A DNA stretch of 20,167 nucleotides, taken from a virus. Numbering within the stretch: position 1 is the first letter of the stretch; each line of letters opens with the position of its first letter. The notes under the pieces were generated by a model, which worked only from the letters and a program-made list of their open reading frames with translations, ran no database searches and had not been told where the DNA came from. Location of the stretch: IMG/VR virus record IMGVR_UViG_3300049215_000492, positions 1 to 20,167 of that record. One strand, written 5' to 3'. A program made the translations under genes and the position numbers. Positions 17,801 to 20,167 of this stretch are shown here, piece by piece.

Positions 17801-19132
17801 TTCCGCAATGCGCTGATGTCGCTTACCAAGGTGGTGGGCGTCGGCGCCGTGCTGGGCGCGGCCTGGGCGGCGCTCAACCGCGACAACGAAGCCTATCGCG
17901 ACGCCAGCTCCTATCTCAAAGGGACGCATATTATCGTTGGCGTCGGCAGGAACATGCTGCTGATTCCCAAACCGTTCGAATTGGGACTTGGCTTTACCGC
18001 CGGCGAATATGCCTACCAGCAATTCGCGCAGGACGATCCGCGCGCCGCCGCCATGTTCGCTTCCGCGGCATGGCAAATCCTTGAGCCGCCGACCGACGTG
18101 CCGCTGTTCCGCACCGGCTTCGAGCTCGCGGCCAATAAGAATCTCTGGTCGGGCCGCGATATCGTGCCAGAAAGCCTGCAGCGTCTGGAGCCGGCGCAGC
18201 AATACAACGAGCGCACCAGCGCGATGGCGAAGATGATCGGCGCCGCGATCGGCGCCTCTCCCATCAAGATCGATTATGCGATCGGCGGCTTCTTCGGCAA
18301 CTGGGGCCGCGATTTCATGGCGCTCAGCCAGTCGGTCGATCCGGACTCGCCCACTGCGGCCTGGGAGGACCGCGTGTTCCTGCGGCGCTTCATCAAGGAT
18401 CCGACGCGCACCTCGGACATCACCACCCGGTTCTGGGACTACATGCGCCGGACCAGCGGCGTCTACAACCGGGACGTTGCGACCTACGACAATTTCGTCA
18501 AACTGCATCGCGACCAGGATGCGGCGGATTTTTTGCGCGGCAAGCCGGACCGCGAGCGCGCCTATATGATCCTGCAATCGGCGGCGCGCGACGAGGAGGG
18601 CAGGCCGGCCTTCAGCGCCGACGAAAAGCGGCTGCATCCGCTGACGCGCGCCTATGAGGCGGTCAGCCTGCTCAACGACATGAGCCGCGATCTCGTGGCC
18701 AACAACTTAAGCCGCTGGGAAAACCGCGAGCCGCTCAGGCTGACGCCCGACGGCCGCCGCGACTTGCTCGACAGCATACGCGAGCTTAAGCAGATGGAGA
18801 TGCGCAACGCCTTCGTCATCATGAAGGAGCCGGGCTATGCCGGCCGCGCGCTGTTCGACGTCAATCCCGTGCTGGCGAAGATCGCCGCCATCGCGCCTTC
18901 GGTCGCCGAGGAGATTGCGACGCGCTACGCGACGCGGCGTATCTACACCACGCAGGCCGTGGCCGCCGCCTATCCGCAGATGGAGCGGGCGCTGCTGCGG
19001 GAAGGCTCGGAGGCCGACCTTGAAGAACCTGTCCTCGACGCCAAGGCCGAGGGCTGGGAGTTCGGCGGGGAACGGGTGAAACGGCCGCAGAAGCTGCGGA
19101 CGGTCATTCCGGCGGCGACGGCGCTTCACTAG
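11828..19132 (+). CDS. Giant polyvalent ejection protein in gp16 position (kinase-like, Nudix, ADP-ribosyltransferase-like, zincin, LPD domains)
   Basis: The start at 11828 follows GGAG; the product is 2434 residues against about 1318 in T7 gp16. Domains by residue: 1-286, charged with two Gly-rich hydrophobic stretches (LEGAAALGGALAGGMM, AAGLGAVIGGGLHGILG); 287-328, seven PAPGQP/PAPEQP repeats; about 350-590, a kinase-like domain (TYKDTHGVAWYVKTP, NEMLANELYRYAG, NHDVIGLGRDNIL with Asp459 and Asp466, RIDQGGALR with Asp482), related to HipA and phosphoinositide-kinase folds; about 700-807, a Nudix fold with a degenerate box at 733-755; about 930-1055, an ADP-ribosyltransferase-like domain (WYHSTP His936, AVFLSNS, GDQLAVLHPN Gln1038); about 1190-1320, a zincin (HEAGHAIE 1246-1253, third ligand probably Glu1286 or Glu1290). 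About 1340-2434 is a helical LPD-type region with IVTNPTFILTNYIRDQL (near 1772) and FIPFLNAYLQGLDKAYR (near 1952), reminiscent of LPD38. This composition is that of the polyvalent proteins of phages and conjugative elements. By position it should be ejected with the DNA. No lytic transglycosylase motif was seen. Confidence 0.72.
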   Translation: MADDDVLTAEPAAQAAEAREAAAARLARPLGLGHILVPGPEPPEEDYSVLPSDRAETQAGDVDIGERFRLGRLNSYYRGTIAGSGRLAELARVATAPEDRLTDAERKLRPAWKKEYDGIVADLARYDLMQPWGTTLEGAAALGGALAGGMMSPESFIGAPARGANWLARTISAAVRQGHIQAAVDPVVQWLNRQGGTEQESDPWHTVEAAGLGAVIGGGLHGILGELVPAVRVRKLRADLAAEDEAFAGEVERQAAAEPEIPQQLPSDAAEAAEANAAASAQETQAPAPEQPPAPGQPPAPGQPPAPGQPPAPEQPPAPGQPPAPGQASAPPQPPPARASALAAPEDASAWTKTGGQKGSNPGGTYKDTHGVAWYVKTPQTEDHARNEMLANELYRYAGASVPEMKLVTLDGKPAVASRVLPSGMQQLAKFPSAGAHAKFAIDAIRRDFAADAWLANHDVIGLGRDNILVSPTDPAQVVRIDQGGALRYRAQGQPKQNFGPKVVEFETMRDPKIAPQAAQIFGPMSDQELLSSINRVLLVPDEDIRDAVAKFGPADKAEADKLVDTLIARQDDLREIRKNLMAKIAARMQSAAAPAPAGAPPAAAPSPPSAPSNGVSVVWGKSGGGKPISQSNPGAPLAPLAHIPGGAPVAADVAHLPAGPPLKSASWAKKPPTNWSNVGGKDAALLKTEPPFKTPFGKKPASGVIIREPDGRVWIVAPTDRFGGYEHTFPKGRVSPGLSPQANAIKEAFQETGLKVKITGLIGDLQGDTSITRYYWAERTGGSPEDAHWETEAVKLVPAARLFDYLNMPRDQELAKAAFGNALKPGKHGDPAAIAAPASAGGASGAEKSAKDWIKTNMANVHTAAEVDAMTADEAVTYAEHHGWRPAGAPRKGIPGAPGSHPALPMDQASREARAKQAGFKLPGMPEPWALTWYHSTPNIFEAFDLGHVGSFHSTSKEKAVFLSNSLKIAKKFGKGGPVYPMWTRAQKVMVIDPEPGDAYRTFSSTFFGAKIQEAVKHGYDAVLFRKISDAGGVGDQLAVLHPNLLRSIHAAFDPAEVISPKLAAIKPGKKEMTPQEFDRAYREMLEQASSDMVEAQERRQSVHPGREAPLAGTAEGAAEGESHLQAIAQRKSGQTLAGEVKRPAAGVAQPAATAVTTSTAAPAASGGAAASSLPGVSAALTPAAQQAKDAAIRSLQQQVTDLAKAMGLTVHEGRIQIKGGLGQFNSKSDVIRVKEIPDLVAVAHEAGHAIEQKVGQDLTNVINSFAYELGPLDYEWPAQARPAEGFAEFVRHMIGNPAYAQKQAPGFMTAFRNLMAQRAPDLLKAIDNAAAAYKAYTEASSAGAIQSMIRSQAEKQQGWRGVVQRVREDGLAATINVVMSRAYDMTFDKNSDMFRMVRDVARAVRDETGKLVDLKAADNPAILLQMAPDAARARAIADTNRGTVPYHGVAPRGPSLTDALAKAIDAPTRFGQWDEDKRTLFSVYLIARRGEYLWRRFEAGELPNPPVAFSKADAIQAMADLEAANPTFRAASDMVHAWTREQLIKMRDAGLKEPEVIDRLLRQEFYVPFMRDMSDKPMAGGPTAIGAMHEGPGATELIKRIKGSARDIFDPIESLIGQARLLNRAIVYNDIYLALERLSELPGARAGRFFEPVPAYEPHRTVFDLGDVIEKKLIASGVLPDDAAVATAGIVNLFGEDPLMGAFFRMEKTAPHGEPIVFYRKEGKLKAARVMAAADSGEGYRLFELLTAMPQTMGDLFSDLVGAVSHVQRAGIVTNPTFILTNYIRDQLATFLLRPGYVPILSGFKGLISEARQGEAARLYALGGGVSPGAAVAPLEHMLRNDVAALAQNGYLVSRLGPTGHLLTTMPSWEEFGKGTPQDLSRNLAEAFRGWLEFSQITEAGTRNSVFGIVYRQKLAQGLSPYEAMEEAAWQARDLLDFGRHGSHMLMAQRFIPFLNAYLQGLDKAYRTIAQPIIDRIRGDQVFASDAENFRNALMSLTKVVGVGAVLGAAWAALNRDNEAYRDASSYLKGTHIIVGVGRNMLLIPKPFELGLGFTAGEYAYQQFAQDDPRAAAMFASAAWQILEPPTDVPLFRTGFELAANKNLWSGRDIVPESLQRLEPAQQYNERTSAMAKMIGAAIGASPIKIDYAIGGFFGNWGRDFMALSQSVDPDSPTAAWEDRVFLRRFIKDPTRTSDITTRFWDYMRRTSGVYNRDVATYDNFVKLHRDQDAADFLRGKPDRERAYMILQSAARDEEGRPAFSADEKRLHPLTRAYEAVSLLNDMSRDLVANNLSRWENREPLRLTPDGRRDLLDSIRELKQMEMRNAFVIMKEPGYAGRALFDVNPVLAKIAAIAPSVAEEIATRYATRRIYTTQAVAAAYPQMERALLREGSEADLEEPVLDAKAEGWEFGGERVKRPQKLRTVIPAATALH
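12686..12811 (+). repeat. 18-bp coding tandem repeat (PAPGQP/PAPEQP, 7 copies)
   Basis: Seven 18-base units (cctgcgcctgRacaaccc) run head to tail in frame, with the only internal variation being a G/A change (Gly or Glu codon). The seventh unit ends differently (PAPGQA). They encode a Pro-rich, extended linker between the membrane-prone N-terminus and the kinase-like domain of the giant protein. The near-identity of the copies suggests recent slippage or unequal recombination. Confidence 0.9.
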
Positions 19133-19317
19133 TCCGCGCCGCTCTCCTGCTTGAAGCGCAGCATCTCTCCGGTGTCGGGGAGATGTGGGATTTCCTCAGG
19201 CAGGATCGCTGTTCCTGTCGCGCCGGGAAGCCGGCCGCGGCAATGGACGGAACGGGTGCTGCAGCCCCGCCATGACGGACCAGACGCGGAAATAAGCTTC
19301 GTGCCGGGCCTGCGTCG
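19129..19317 (-). other. Open frame without a normal start: unassigned C-terminal coding-like segment
   Basis: On the minus strand, a frame open from 19317 ends with TAG at 19131-19129, downstream of the 125-aa gene's stop. Its end reads LPEEIPHLPDTGEMLRF then KQESGAD, which looks like true protein. There is no ATG, GTG or TTG start except a Met eleven codons from the end; a CTG at 19203 is possible. It may be the continuation of the 125-aa gene after a frameshift (+1 at GCC TGA G near its stop), a CTG-initiated 24-residue peptide, or a sequencing error. Its stop shares a CTAG with the stop of the giant plus-strand gene. Confidence 0.35.
19162..19185 (+). terminator. Hairpin between convergent gene sets, possible terminator
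   Basis: CATCTCTCC (19162-19170), a six-base loop and GGGGAGATG (19177-19185) form a nine-pair stem with one U-G pair in the plus-strand RNA. In the minus-strand RNA the same position is an A-C mismatch, so the stem favours ending transcripts of the large plus operon. The following T tract is short (ATTTCC), so it is a weak intrinsic terminator at best. Confidence 0.35.
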
Positions 19318-19573
19318 TCACCGTATCTTTGAAGTTCGTATAGGCGATGGCGCTCGCCCATTCGGCGAGCGCGGCGGCCACCTCGGCGCGCGGCACGATC
19401 GCGCGGAAGCGATAATCGGCTCCTTGGTTCGCCATAACCCTGGCGTGCGGAAAAAGCTTCTCGATGTCGCCGCGGACACGGGCGCGAACGATCAGAAATT
19501 TTTGCGGGTCGACGCCGCGCCCCGGCTGGGGCGCGACGATCGAGACGAAGGCGTCGCTGAGAAAGATCCACAT
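19196..19573 (-). CDS. Hypothetical phage protein (MWIF...; RARVRGDIE...NFKD type)
   Basis: The 125-residue protein starts MWIFLSDAFVSIV and continues with FLIVRARVRGDIEKLFPHA, GADYRFRAIVPRAEVAAAL, IAYTNFKDTV and an AYFRVWSVM segment. This order occurs, in my recollection, in small proteins of unknown function in proteobacterial phages (a MW-F start, RARV-GD, ADY-YRA, Y-NFK, R--AY--VW). It appears as an alpha/beta ferredoxin-like single domain. The last 20 residues (RPLPRPASRRDRN...) look less protein-like, and another frame becomes more convincing there, hinting at a frameshift. It lies 23 bases after the upstream 82-aa gene. No function can be assigned. Confidence 0.7.
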   Translation of the reverse strand: MWIFLSDAFVSIVAPQPGRGVDPQKFLIVRARVRGDIEKLFPHARVMANQGADYRFRAIVPRAEVAAALAEWASAIAYTNFKDTVTTQARHEAYFRVWSVMAGLQHPFRPLPRPASRRDRNSDPA

Positions 19574-19596
19574 AACCGCTGTGAACGCGCGCCGTG

Positions 19597-19845
19597 TCAG
19601 AGCCGGTAGCCGTGCTCGAGCAGCAGGATCGCCATATGGCAGCCCTGCCAGGAATCGCCGCCGTCGCGCATCGCGGCGGCGACGTCCTCAAAAAGAATTT
19701 TCAGCAGAGTTTCCATCGTCATCGGCCCGTGCGAGCCGTAGCGCTTGGCGTTGTGGGCGATGAATTTGTTGACCCATGCCGCCGTCTCCGGCGGCATATC
19801 GACAGGAACCATCTTGGGCGCGGGTTTCATCGGGATGATGCTCAT
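19597..19845 (-). CDS. Hypothetical small phage protein (82 aa)
   Basis: The ATG at 19845 is preceded on the minus strand by AGGAG five bases upstream (19851-19855 in plus coordinates), a good ribosome-binding site. The protein has a Pro/Met-rich start (PMKPAPKMVPVDMPPETAA), a helical centre with MTMETLLKILFEDVAAAM and a C-terminal SWQGCHMAILLLEHGYRL. No known motif, signal peptide or metal site is visible. It lies 13 bases after the preceding minus-strand gene, so the two are likely co-transcribed. Confidence 0.7.
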   Translation of the reverse strand: MSIIPMKPAPKMVPVDMPPETAAWVNKFIAHNAKRYGSHGPMTMETLLKILFEDVAAAMRDGGDSWQGCHMAILLLEHGYRL

Positions 19846-19850
19846 GGCTT

Positions 19851-19855
19851 CTCCT
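19851..19855 (-). promoter_or_regulatory. Ribosome-binding site of the 82-aa minus-strand gene
   Basis: AGGAG on the minus strand lies five bases before the ATG at 19845. It supports the strand choice in a stretch where both strands have open frames. Confidence 0.6.
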
Positions 19856-19858
19856 GCT

Positions 19859-20167
19859 TCAATGCCGCTCGCCGGCGGCGTCGGCGCTTTCTGCCCGGCC
19901 GCTGCATGTCGCGGCCCACAGGCTGCGCAGCAGAACCGCGGCGTCGTAGAGCTCGCGCTTAACGTAGCGCACTTCGCCCTTTATAATCAGAGCCGCGAGA
20001 ACGCGGCCGACGAACTCGCTCTCGCCCGCCGCGCTGGCGGTAAAGCCGCCGCCGGCCGCGGGCGCGGCGGCGCCGTTGACGCCGGCCGGCCGCGCCCTGG
20101 TGATCTTGCGGATGACGCGGCCGTTAAACTGGCGCTCGGCCACATCGATCTCGTACCGGCCGCCGAC
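19859..20167 (-). CDS. Hypothetical phage protein, 5' truncated by window edge
   Basis: The minus-strand frame is open to the last base of the window and ends in TGA at 19861-19859. The visible 102 residues begin VGGRYEIDVAERQFNGR, so the GTG at 20143 is probably internal. The centre is an Ala/Gly/Pro-rich loop (GVNGAAAPAAGGGFTASAAG), followed by a helical part, ESEFVGRVLAALIIKGE then VKRELYDAAVLLRSLW. There is no recognised domain. It leads the small minus-strand operon seen here, which converges on the virion module. Confidence 0.6.
   Translation of the reverse strand, partial: VGGRYEIDVAERQFNGRVIRKITRARPAGVNGAAAPAAGGGFTASAAGESEFVGRVLAALIIKGEVRYVKRELYDAAVLLRSLWAATCSGRAESADAAGERH

Noticed and set aside
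19151-19962. Plus-strand frames of 152 and 122 codons at the window's right end
   Set aside because: They lack good ribosome-binding sites and domain patterns, whereas the minus-strand frames have a clear AGGAG, tight spacing and protein-like composition.

Overview
The window is a GC-rich (about two-thirds by eye) virion-protein module of a short-tailed phage or prophage of the T7-like (podovirus) kind. GC content, codon use and the look of the small accessory proteins suggest an alphaproteobacterial host, perhaps Rhizobiales/Methylocystis-like. That host call is inference. No integrase, attachment site, tRNA or host gene is visible, so free phage and prophage cannot be told apart. No convincing promoter was found; most plus-strand genes overlap or nearly abut (ATGA, TGATG and TAATG junctions), as in one long late operon.

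Region 1 (1-1850, plus) holds the end of a beta-rich structural protein and then a run of small genes: a DUF3008-like basic protein, a second basic protein, a Cys-rich mini-protein, a His/Glu-rich helical protein, a capsid-staple-like protein and an unknown. Three of these small proteins carry a Trp-Tyr-Asp motif at one end. Region 2 (1847-3761, plus) holds two genes with hydrophobic, signal-peptide-like N-termini; the second encodes a LamG/concanavalin-type jelly-roll protein.

Region 3 (3775-19132, plus) is collinear with T7 genes 11-12-13-14-15-16: tail adaptor, tail nozzle (1083 aa, with inserted modules), a gp13-like GNAT-fold protein, a DEDDh exonuclease inserted between the gp13 and gp14 equivalents, a gp14-like core protein, a gp15-like protein carrying an M15 (VanY-like) peptidase, and a 2434-aa protein in the gp16 position. 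The last is a polyvalent protein: membrane-prone N-terminus, a PAPGQP repeat linker, a HipA/PI-kinase-like domain, a Nudix domain, an ADP-ribosyltransferase-like domain, an HEXXH zincin and a long LPD-type C-terminal region. By analogy with T7, the gp14/15/16 equivalents would be ejected into the cell, so this arrangement would carry peptidoglycan hydrolase and several effector enzymes in with the DNA. This is the most interesting system in the window.

Region 4 (19129-20167, minus) is a convergent set of small genes of unknown function (a 125-aa protein, an 82-aa protein and one truncated by the window edge). They meet the big operon tail to tail, at a CTAG that serves as a stop codon on both strands and next to a hairpin.
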